Source: Streptomyces qaidamensis
GTDB taxonomy: Bacteria; Actinomycetota; Actinomycetes; Streptomycetales; Streptomycetaceae
Direction: 5' to 3'
Assembly: GCF_001611795.1 (NCBI RefSeq)
Contig: NZ_CP015098.1
Location: 7,998,001-8,062,000 of the forward strand
Length of the DNA stretch: 64,000 bases
In this document: one piece after another, positions 34,588 through 41,894 of the stretch
Layout: each line of letters opens with the position of its first letter
How positions within the stretch are numbered: position 1 is the stretch's first letter
Translations under genes and position numbers: made by a program
Notes under the pieces: model-generated
What the model was told of the DNA's origin: nothing
Databases searched by the model: none
Seen by the model: only the letters and a program-made list of their open reading frames with translations

Positions 34588-37184
34588 CCGAACGCCGAGA
34601 ACGCCCACCCCGTGGCCTGGTGCAGGGCGTCGTCCGGCTGGGCGGCCCGGGCATCGCGCAGCGCCTCCGCCAGGGACAGGCCGGCGTCGACGCCCTTGTG
34701 CAGCGCCAGCATCAGCGGCACCACCGCGGCGTCGTTGACCGGTGCGCTGCACGCCACCACCCCGGCCGTGCCGAGCGGCAGCAACGCAGTGACCAGGCCC
34801 AGCAGTTCGTCGGCACCGACCGAGGCCAGGCGGGCGGTGTCGCAGCAGGACAGGATGATCCGGTAGGGGCTGCGGTCCAGCCGCTCGAAGTCGTGCACGA
34901 CGATCGGCCCGTCGGCCATCCGCAGGGACGAGAACAGCGGACTGTCCGCGCGGAACGTGCCGTGCGCGGCGATGTGCGCCAGCGCGGCCCCGTCCAGCTC
35001 CTCCAGCACCCGCGGCACCCGCGCCCCGTCCCCCTCGAGGACCGTCGCACAGCCGTACCGGCCGGCCAGCTCGGGCACCTCGGCACCGCCGGTCGCCAGG
35101 CCCGGGCCGCGCACCAGCACATGGCAGCCGTCCGGCGGCGGCGCGGTCTCCCGGGCCCGCAGCCAGCTGCCCGCCGACGGCGACACGCTGAGCACCCGCT
35201 CCCGCAACGACGGCAGCAGCGCCCATGGCACCCGGTGCAGCCGCCCCGGCGGCACGATCACCACCGGACCGCCGCCCAGGTGCGCCGCGGCCGGACCGAG
35301 GAGCAGTTCCTCCAGCCGCCGCCCCGCCGCCTCCACCACCGCAAGCCGGGCCTCCGCCCCGGGGTGGGCCAGCCGCCGCAACCCTGCCTGTACGTGCTCG
35401 GCCTCGGTCTCCGCCTCGGCGAGCAGCCCGGCCTCGAACCGGCGCACCCGTCCCCGCCCGCACAGCAGCACCTGCACCCGGCCGCCGAGCACGGCGAGTT
35501 CCACCAGCAGGACCTCGTCACCCAGTCGCTCCAGCAGCCGGCCGACGTCGAACCGGTCGCCGATGCCGGGCGCCTCGCCCCTCATGTGCAGCGTGCGGGA
35601 ACGGATCTCCCGCTCCAGGCGCCGCTGTTCGCGCTCCAGCGCCGGGACCGGCCGGCCCTCCATCCGGGCGGCCTCCGCACGCGAGGCGATCTCACGGAAG
35701 GCCGTCATGCCGCTGAGCAGCTCCGGGTCGGCGGGCGGCCGCGTCGGCGGGGTGGACAGCACCGTGGCGCGCCAGCGCTCGCTCCACACCAGCAGCCGCC
35801 GCGGCCCGCCGGAGACCAGACTGGCCCGCTGCGCCAACGCCGCCAGTTCCGCGCCCTGTTCGGTGGCGCGCGCCCGCAGCTCCGAGGCGCCCAGCGTCAT
35901 CCGGTGGTCGTCCAGTACGTCCAGGCCCCGCCGACATGCCTCCAGCACGCCCCGGGCCGACCCGCCGGCCTGCGCCCGCAGTGCCTGCGCCGCCCAGCCC
36001 GTCAACCGTGCCAGCGGCGGGCCGCTGCGCCGGCTGCGCGCGGCCACGGCCAAGTGCCGCTCCGCGTCCGCCGTCCAGCCCAGGTCCAGCGCGATCCGGC
36101 CCGCGAGCAGCGACGCCTCCGGTGCGGCCGGGGCGCCGAAGGAGGCCAGCTTCCCGGCCACCGCGGCGGCGTCGGCGACCAGCCGCCCCGAGCCGCGCCC
36201 GGCCGCGTGCCGCGCCTCGATCAGCACCAGCCGGGCGTGCGTCTCCCACCAGGTGCGCCGCTGCCCGGCGAACAGCCGTACCGCGAGGGCCGCGCGGGCG
36301 ATCGCCGTGTGCGCATCCCCGGCCAGTCTCGCGGCCCGTGCGGCGGCCAGCAGCAGCTCCGCCTTGCGGGTGGACTGCCCGCCGATCCCGTCCAGCTTCC
36401 CGATCGCAGCGTCCGCCTCGGCCAGCGCCTCCGGCGCGAGACCGGCCGCCATCAGCACCTCGCAGCGCCGGATGTTCAGCATGAACGTCGGCGTGCCGAG
36501 CCGGGCGTACCGCTCCTCCGCCTCGTCCAGCAGCCGCAGCGCCACCGGCACGTCCCCCGACCGGAACGCGGCCAGGCCCCGGCTCTCCACCGCGTCGGCC
36601 TTGTCGTGCTCCTGGCCGGTGGTGTCCCACAGCGCCTCGGCCGCGGTGAAGTCCGCCTCCGCCCGCTCCACCGACCCCAGCGCCAGATGCACGGTGGCCC
36701 GCAGGGTCAGCGCCCGTGCCGTCCAGATCACGTCGTCCGCCTGCCGCAGCACCGGCACCGCCCGGCGCACGTCCTCCAGCGCCTCCCGATGGTGACCGAG
36801 GACCCACCACACGTACGCCCGCCGGTACAGCACCCGCGCTCTGGTGTGCCCGCCGCCGCGCGCCACACCCCGCTCGAACGCCGCCAGGCCCTCCCGGGTG
36901 CGGCCCGCGTGCACCAGCGCCACGCCCAGTGTGGCCAGCACGTCCGCCTCCCGGTCGGCCGAGTCCGCGCGCGCCGCGCACTCCCGGGCCCGCCGCAGGT
37001 GGTGCAGCGCGAGCCGCAGATCGCCGAAGTCCCGCTGCCAGATGCCGATCACCTGGTGGGCGACGGAGGCGTCCAGCGGGGAGGGGTCGGCGTCGAGCAG
37101 CGCCCGGGCCCTCGCGAGAGCCTCGCCCGGGTCGGCGAACACCATCGGCAGCAGTTCCGTAACCGAGTCGCTTCCCGCTGTCAC
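34578..37184 (-). CDS. TPR-repeat CHAT-domain (caspase-like) protease
   Basis: About 868 residues. Residues 1-500 are tandem tetratricopeptide-like helices (LRLALHHLRRARECAARADS, HREALEDVRRAVPVLRQADD, VPVALRLLDEAEERYARLG). The C-terminal 330 residues are a CHAT domain: a P-x-G-x-L-H-x-V-PW block (VPPGRLHRVPWALLPSL), the catalytic His in ALAHIAAHGTFRADSPLFSS near 738 and the catalytic Cys in RIILSCCDTARL near 778. Both dyad residues are intact. The start is uncertain: GTG 37184 has GAGGA directly adjacent; ATG 37145 is the alternative. It is divergent from the subtilase and sigma genes. CHAT proteases are caspase/separase relatives used in conflict and cell-death pathways. Confidence 0.88.
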   Translation of the reverse strand: MTAGSDSVTELLPMVFADPGEALARARALLDADPSPLDASVAHQVIGIWQRDFGDLRLALHHLRRARECAARADSADREADVLATLGVALVHAGRTREGLAAFERGVARGGGHTRARVLYRRAYVWWVLGHHREALEDVRRAVPVLRQADDVIWTARALTLRATVHLALGSVERAEADFTAAEALWDTTGQEHDKADAVESRGLAAFRSGDVPVALRLLDEAEERYARLGTPTFMLNIRRCEVLMAAGLAPEALAEADAAIGKLDGIGGQSTRKAELLLAAARAARLAGDAHTAIARAALAVRLFAGQRRTWWETHARLVLIEARHAAGRGSGRLVADAAAVAGKLASFGAPAAPEASLLAGRIALDLGWTADAERHLAVAARSRRSGPPLARLTGWAAQALRAQAGGSARGVLEACRRGLDVLDDHRMTLGASELRARATEQGAELAALAQRASLVSGGPRRLLVWSERWRATVLSTPPTRPPADPELLSGMTAFREIASRAEAARMEGRPVPALEREQRRLEREIRSRTLHMRGEAPGIGDRFDVGRLLERLGDEVLLVELAVLGGRVQVLLCGRGRVRRFEAGLLAEAETEAEHVQAGLRRLAHPGAEARLAVVEAAGRRLEELLLGPAAAHLGGGPVVIVPPGRLHRVPWALLPSLRERVLSVSPSAGSWLRARETAPPPDGCHVLVRGPGLATGGAEVPELAGRYGCATVLEGDGARVPRVLEELDGAALAHIAAHGTFRADSPLFSSLRMADGPIVVHDFERLDRSPYRIILSCCDTARLASVGADELLGLVTALLPLGTAGVVACSAPVNDAAVVPLMLALHKGVDAGLSLAEALRDARAAQPDDALHQATGWAFSAFGAA

Positions 37185-37315
37185 TCCTCGGATGGTAGTG
37201 GTCCCGGAGCGCACCACACAGGTGTCGAGCTGTATCAAGAGACGTCGAGGCGGCTCATGTTGACGACCGCTCAGCGGAACCGGCCGACGCCGTCGCACCA
37301 ACGGGAGGACCCGCC

Positions 37316-38746
37316 ATGGCACCTCAGCGATTCCACGAGCAGTTCGACCAGATCCAGCGCTCGATGCCGGACGTCCCGCTGGCGATGGGCCCGGACGAAT
37401 CGGCGGAGTTCATGTACGAGAAGGGTGTGGTCCTCGTCCGCGACGGCGAGGAGGCCCGGATCGTCGAGGACACGGTACGGGCGCACTTCACGGCCGCACC
37501 CGACCTCGACCAGGAGCAGATCCGCCGCGCGGGCCCGCAGACCAACCGCAGCGGCATCACCCGCATCCGCGTCGGCGACCCCGGGGAGGGCGCCCGGGAC
37601 ACCGACCGCGCCGTCGCCCACGCCCTGCGCTCCGTCCGGGAGCACGAGTCCCGGGCCGGGCACCGGATGGTCGCCCGCAACCACGTCGTGCACATCGCGG
37701 TCAACGCCTGCCCCGGCGACGAACCTGTCCCCGCCCCGCTCAGCGAGCCGCCCAACCCGGCCGCCGCCGGCACGCCCCACGACCCGGACACGGCCGTCGG
37801 CGTCCTCGTCGTCGACACCGGCCTCATGCACGACTACCGCTCCTGCGGCCTGCTCGCCCACACCGGCGGCGACGCCCAGATCCAGGAGTGCGACGACCGG
37901 GGCGTCCTCCAGCAGTATGTCGGACACGGCACGTTCATCGCCGGGCTCGTCGCGGCCGTCGCGCCCAACACCGACATCACCGTGCGCGGCAGCCTCAACG
38001 ACGCGGGCGCCATCCTGGAGTCCGAGTTCGGCGAGAAGCTCTTCGAGGCCGTCGACGCCGGCGGCTGGCCCGACGTGCTCAGCCTTTCCGCCGGCACCTC
38101 CAACGGCCGCACCGACGGCCTGCTCGGCGTCGAGAACTTCATGCGGGAACTGCGCGAGCAGCGCACCCTGCTGGTCGCCGCCGCGGGCAACAACGCGAGC
38201 GCCGCGCCGTTCTGGCCCGCCGCCTACGCCGACCTGCCCGGCTGGGAGGACTCCGTGCTGTCGGTCGGCGCCCTGCGCAGCGACGGCGAGTCCGGCGCAT
38301 GCTTCACCAACCACGGCCCGTGGGTGAAGGTCTACGCTCCCGGAGAGCGCCTCACCAGCGCCCTCACCGGCTTCGACGCACCCGTCCCGTACGTGTACCA
38401 GCACTCCACGTACGACGCCTGCCGCTACGGCTTCTCCTACGGCTGCACCTGCCAGCACCCCCGCCACAGCGGCGTGCTGAGCGACGAGGGCGACGCCGTC
38501 AAGCCGGACCAGGTGATGTTCGAGGGGTACGCGCAGTGGAGCGGCACCTCCTTCGCCACCCCCGTGACCGCCGGCCTCGTGGCCGCCCACATGACGGCGC
38601 ACAAGGAGACCGACCCGCGCGCGGCCCGGCGGCAACTGCTGGCCGCCGACGCGGAGTTCGCGGACGTACGGGGCGCGCAGGTCCCGGCGCTGCGTCCGCC
38701 CACCTGGCGCCCGGTCCCGGTCGTGCGCCTCGGCCCCGGGCTGTGA
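37316..38746 (+). CDS. Intracellular S8 subtilisin-like serine protease
   Basis: This 476-residue protein has no signal peptide. An N-terminal 150-residue extension of mixed character precedes the catalytic core. The Asp motif VGVLVVDTGLMHDYR is at about 165, the His motif YVGHGTFIAGLVAAVAP at about 203, the oxyanion Asn in VAAAGNNASAAPFWPA at about 292 and the Ser motif WSGTSFATPVTAGLVAAHM at about 410. A Cys-rich insertion (YDACRYGFSYGCTCQHPRH) between Asn and Ser could bind metal or act as a redox switch. GGAGGA lies six bases before the ATG. It is divergent from the CHAT gene and 62 bp upstream of the sigma gene. Its substrate may be the CHAT protein or the acidic partner (inference). Confidence 0.9.
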   Translation: MAPQRFHEQFDQIQRSMPDVPLAMGPDESAEFMYEKGVVLVRDGEEARIVEDTVRAHFTAAPDLDQEQIRRAGPQTNRSGITRIRVGDPGEGARDTDRAVAHALRSVREHESRAGHRMVARNHVVHIAVNACPGDEPVPAPLSEPPNPAAAGTPHDPDTAVGVLVVDTGLMHDYRSCGLLAHTGGDAQIQECDDRGVLQQYVGHGTFIAGLVAAVAPNTDITVRGSLNDAGAILESEFGEKLFEAVDAGGWPDVLSLSAGTSNGRTDGLLGVENFMRELREQRTLLVAAAGNNASAAPFWPAAYADLPGWEDSVLSVGALRSDGESGACFTNHGPWVKVYAPGERLTSALTGFDAPVPYVYQHSTYDACRYGFSYGCTCQHPRHSGVLSDEGDAVKPDQVMFEGYAQWSGTSFATPVTAGLVAAHMTAHKETDPRAARRQLLAADAEFADVRGAQVPALRPPTWRPVPVVRLGPGL

Positions 38747-38808
38747 GGGCCGGGGCCGTCCCCTCCACGGCGTACGATGACGTGCCGTATTCGAGGGGTG
38801 GGGCTGCC

Positions 38809-39384
38809 GTGGACCGTACTGATGCCGGCGCGCTCGTCCAGGCAGCCGCCGACGGTGACGCGGCAGCCTGGAAGGCGCTCGTGGAAGGGCTGAGCCCGCT
38901 GGTCTGGTCCGTCGTCCGGGCCCACCGGCTCTCCGACGCCGACGCCCATGAGGTCTACCAGACGGCCTGGTTCCGCTTCGCCCAGCACCTCGGGCGGATC
39001 CGCGAGCCCGGCAAGGCGGGCGCCTGGCTGGCGAGCACCGCGCGCCACGAGTGCCTCAAGGTCATCCGGAGTGCGCAGCGGGTGACCCTGACGGACGATC
39101 CGCGGCTGCTGGACCGGGTCAGCGAGGACGGCACGCCGGAACAGTCGCTGCTCGACTCGGAGGAGGCCGCCGCGCAGAGCGAACGCGTCCGGCGGCTGTG
39201 GCAGGAGTTCGAGGAACTCGGCGAGCGGTGCAGGCAGTTGCTGCGCGTGCTGATGGCCACGCCGCCGCCCAGCTACCAGGACGTGTCCGCCGCGCTCGGG
39301 ATCGCGGTGGGCAGCATCGGACCGCTGCGCCAGCGCTGTCTGCGGCGTCTGCGGTCCCGGCTGGAGGCACGGGGGGCGATATGA
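38809..39384 (+). CDS. ECF-like sigma-70 family sigma factor
   Basis: This 191-residue protein has region 2 at about 8-85 (DAAAWKALVEGLSPLVWSVV, ADAHEVYQTAWFRFAQHLGR, GAWLASTARHECLKVIRSAQ) and region 4 at about 125-185 (CRQLLRVLMATPPPSYQDVS, ALGIAVGSIGPLRQRCLRRL). The acidic linker SEDGTPEQSLLDSEEAAAQS joins them. The GTG at 38809 gives the expected N-terminus. Its last codons overlap the next gene as ATGA, the coupling usual for a sigma factor and its regulator. The target promoter is unknown. Confidence 0.9.
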   Translation: MDRTDAGALVQAAADGDAAAWKALVEGLSPLVWSVVRAHRLSDADAHEVYQTAWFRFAQHLGRIREPGKAGAWLASTARHECLKVIRSAQRVTLTDDPRLLDRVSEDGTPEQSLLDSEEAAAQSERVRRLWQEFEELGERCRQLLRVLMATPPPSYQDVSAALGIAVGSIGPLRQRCLRRLRSRLEARGAI

Positions 39385-39911
39385 GCGACATGAACGGCGA
39401 CCGGTACGACGACGGACTGTACGACCACGACCTGTACGAGGACGACCTGTCCGGCGAAGGGGACTTCGGCGACGAGGAGTTCGACGCCGGGATGCTGGAG
39501 CAGGAGCTGCGGCAGGCCGCCGCCGTCCTCGACCCGGTGCCGGCGGAGCTCCAGCAGATCGCGGTCGACGCCTACGCGCTGCACGACCTCGACGCGCGCG
39601 TGGCCGAGCTGACCTTCGACTCGCTGGTCGACGCCCTCCCCGTCCGGGGCGTCACCGATGCGCCCCGGATGCTGACCTTCCGGGCGGGTGAGGTGACCGT
39701 CGACGTCGAGGTGACCGCACAGGGGCTGATGGGCCAGGTGCTGCCGCCGCAGCCGGCCCGCATCGAGGTCCTCGGCGGGCCGCGGCCCGGCTCCCCGCTC
39801 ACGGCCGACGACTTGGGCCGTTTCACCGGCGACACGCCGCTGACGGGGCCGTTCGCCCTGCGCTTGTGTACGGCCGGGGATGTGGTGGTGACGGAGTGGC
39901 TGCGGGCGTAG
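39381..39911 (+). CDS. Acidic sigma-partner protein of unknown function (candidate anti-sigma or protease substrate)
   Basis: This 176-residue soluble protein has a very acidic, Tyr-rich N-terminus (RYDDGLYDHDLYEDDLSGEG). A helix follows that resembles an anti-sigma start (LEQELRQAAAVLDPVPAELQ), then a beta-rich C-terminal domain (MLTFRAGEVTVDVEVTAQGL, IEVLGGPRPG, FALRLCTAGDVVVTEWLR). No membrane helix or zinc motif is seen, so it is not a classical zinc anti-sigma. Four-base overlap with the sigma gene implies coupled synthesis and probably physical interaction. The beta domain looks like those found beside actinobacterial sigma/CHAT genes, but I cannot name the family. Confidence 0.75.
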   Translation: MSDMNGDRYDDGLYDHDLYEDDLSGEGDFGDEEFDAGMLEQELRQAAAVLDPVPAELQQIAVDAYALHDLDARVAELTFDSLVDALPVRGVTDAPRMLTFRAGEVTVDVEVTAQGLMGQVLPPQPARIEVLGGPRPGSPLTADDLGRFTGDTPLTGPFALRLCTAGDVVVTEWLRA

Positions 39912-40125
39912 GGGGTGCGTCCGCACGCCTTCGGCGGAGTCGCCACGCCGTGGGGACTGCCCGGCGCGGGTCACGCCCGGCTCGGCCTCGGGCTGGAGTG
40001 AAGACCCGGATGCCTTCCGGTGACCTGCCGTCCGTCAAACACCCGACCGTAGGGTTGATCGACATGGGCAACCACATCGCCCAGCGGCAGGCCGGCCTGA
40101 CCTCGATGTCGCGTAGCAATTCACA

Positions 40126-40551
40126 GTGGACGTAGTCCCCGGTTACGTGTTCATCCTGCCGGCGGTGATCGTCGCGGGATGGGTCCTGTCGTGGTGGGGT
40201 GCGCGGCGGGTCCGGTGGTTCCTGCCGTTCGCTGCGGTCGTCGTCTCCGTGCTCTGCGTCGTCATCGGCTGGCACGCAATGGGGCCGCCGGCGGACCCGC
40301 GGACCGTCGACTGCTCGTCCAGCTGGGCGTGTACGGACCCCGGTTCGCTCTACGTGGTCGCGGCCGGGCTGCTCGGTTTCGGATGCTGCGTTGTGCTGTT
40401 GCTCCTCACGCTCGTGGGGGAGGCGCTTCTGATCCGGAGGGGATGCCGCTCCGAACCCGTTCAGCCGGACACGGCGTCGATGAGGCCCGCCAGCGCGGCG
40501 GCGAGTCGCTCCAGGCCGGGCCCGGGGCGACCGCCCGGCTCGGTCATGTAG
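40126..40551 (+). CDS. Small membrane protein of unknown function
   Basis: This 141-residue frame has three hydrophobic helices (YVFILPAVIVAGWVLSWW, WFLPFAAVVVSVLCVVIGWH, LYVVAAGLLGFGCCVVLLLL) followed by a basic tail. The last 91 bp run antisense through the 3' end of the amidohydrolase gene and have weak coding character, so the true gene is supported mainly to about 40460. The GTG start lacks a good ribosome binding site. The 214-bp region before it (39912-40125) contains nothing recognisable. Confidence 0.45.
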   Translation: MDVVPGYVFILPAVIVAGWVLSWWGARRVRWFLPFAAVVVSVLCVVIGWHAMGPPADPRTVDCSSSWACTDPGSLYVVAAGLLGFGCCVVLLLLTLVGEALLIRRGCRSEPVQPDTASMRPASAAASRSRPGPGRPPGSVM

Positions 40552-41249
40552 GTGTCCCGGCGGATCTCCACCATGAGCGCGCTCACCTCGGGCTGCTTCC
40601 CGTAGAACTCCAACGGGACGTAGGTCCCGCCGAACGGCGTGTCGAGCTCCGTCTCCCCGAACGCCTCCCGGGCCGCGGCGAGCAGCGCGGGAGGCGTGTG
40701 GAAGGGGTCGGTACCGAGGCAGACCGGCGGGCGCGGCCCCTCCCCGTGCAGTTCGTACGGCAGCCTCCGGCTCGGGTAGGAGTGCACGTCGATGATCACG
40801 GCCCGTCCGGTGGCCTCCAGCCGGTCCGCCACGGCCCGCGTCATCGCCCGCGCGTACGGCTCGAAGTACCGCTCGACGAGGGGCGTGGCGTCGACGTCGT
40901 CGGGCCGCAGCGCCCGGCCGTGCGTGGTCCGCGTGTAGACCGCTCCCATCCCGACGGCGAGCATCTCCTCCCGCTCGTCCGGAAACCGCTCCGGATCGAC
41001 GACCAGCCGCGACAGCCGGTTGACGAACCGCCACGGTGTGACGCCGGCCGGCCCGGCCGCCGCCTCGGCGATCTCCGCCGTGTGCGCGTCCGTGAGGTGG
41101 TCCAGCTCCCGCGCCAGCTCTCCGTCGTCCAGCACGATGCCCGCCCGTACGTCGTCCGGTATCTCCCGCGCGGAGTGCGGAACATGGAGGATCACAGGCG
41201 ACTGCCGGTCGCCGGGCAGCAGCTCGAAGGAGGGCGGGACGTCGGTCAC
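40461..41249 (-). CDS. N-formylglutamate amidohydrolase family protein
   Basis: This 262-residue enzyme has VILHVPHSAREIPDDVRAG with the metal-site His/Ser, LVVDPERFPDEREEM, and VIIDVHSYPSRRLPYEL with the DxHS motif. PVCLGTDPFHTPPALLA and EVSALMVEIRRDTYM with the catalytic Glu/Arg follow. HutG-type family members hydrolyse N-formyl-glutamate to glutamate and formate at the end of one histidine-degradation route. No other hut gene is near, so the physiological substrate is open. It is monocistronic. Confidence 0.88.
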   Translation of the reverse strand: MTDVPPSFELLPGDRQSPVILHVPHSAREIPDDVRAGIVLDDGELARELDHLTDAHTAEIAEAAAGPAGVTPWRFVNRLSRLVVDPERFPDEREEMLAVGMGAVYTRTTHGRALRPDDVDATPLVERYFEPYARAMTRAVADRLEATGRAVIIDVHSYPSRRLPYELHGEGPRPPVCLGTDPFHTPPALLAAAREAFGETELDTPFGGTYVPLEFYGKQPEVSALMVEIRRDTYMTEPGGRPGPGLERLAAALAGLIDAVSG

Positions 41250-41894
41250 GAAGGCTCCAGGGCGTTGTCGGTTGGTGGATGACGTGCAGGTTCCTTGAGG
41301 GCCCTTGAGAGCGTTGAAGGTGCTCGTCAGCAGGTCAGCGGTGTGCGTGGCCCCCCCGTTTCGTGATCTCGGGGAATGTGCGGGTGGCTCGGAGAAGTCA
41401 GCTGAGACTGCAGTATCTCTTCGCTTGTGTCAGATTCCGAAGGTCGCACCCTCACTCTCGTGCTGCTGCCCGTGCCGCGGGGGAGGGCTCAGGTCCGATC
41501 GAGACCGGTTTGGCGGATGTCGTCACCCTCCAACGGCGCCGCCAGGCCCGCATGTCCGACCAGGACGAGGAGAGCTTCTTCGCCGACGCGCTCACCGGGT
41601 ACGAGGGTGTGATCGCCGGAGTGATCGGCAGGCTCAGCGCGGGTATCAGCAAACCCATGCGGCGCAAGCTGCACGAGATGCCGCGCCTCGTGACCGATCC
41701 GCAGTCCCCCCGGCGCCGACGTCCAAGCCCAACCGGAACGACTCCTTCGGGCAGTCCTTGCGTCTGGGCGCGCTTCATCACCAACGTCCTTTCACTGTAG
41801 GGACGTTGTTCCAGCGAGGGTTTCGTGTTCCACTGATCTCCCTCCGTAACATCGATCACCCGCTCCGGGGCGGGAGAGTCTCCATGGGGGATTC
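41250..41894. other. 645-bp region with a gene remnant
   Basis: No complete gene is seen. The region holds the amidohydrolase leader, a short coding-like segment (see 41552-41704) and about 190 bp of non-coding sequence before the NTPase gene. GGGGGA precedes the GTG at 41895. Confidence 0.4.
41552..41704 (+). pseudogene. Truncated coding fragment, origin unknown
   Basis: An ATG frame begins MSDQDEESFFADALTGYEGV and continues IGRLSAGISKPMRRKLHEMP to RLVTDPQ with normal codon bias. The frame stays open upstream (ETGLADVVTLQRRRQAR) but lacks a start signal. After 41704 it turns into low-quality sequence and stops at 41800. It looks like the surviving piece of a larger gene truncated at both ends, directly upstream of the NTPase. 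Confidence 0.35.

Larger units (their letters stand above)
34229..34592. repeat. Tandem duplication of the luxR/CHAT convergent junction, unit 182 bp
   Basis: Units 34229-34410 and 34411-34592 are head-to-tail. Their last 129 bp (34282-34410 versus 34464-34592) differ at one base. Their first 53 bp agree at only about two thirds of positions: the first unit encodes LTLSVRTVGNHLYGAYARLG, the second LAGAVGVDLFSAYVRLG. Each copy contains the luxR tail RLGTSDRGALAWTAPAPEAQ, its stop, a terminator hairpin and the 3' bases of the CHAT gene. Only the left copy completes luxR and only the right copy completes CHAT. Confidence 0.9.

Noticed and set aside
34302..38327. 1341-codon plus-strand open frame
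   Set aside because: It is antisense to the TPR-CHAT gene and out of frame with the subtilase; composition is Arg/Gln/Pro-rich noise.
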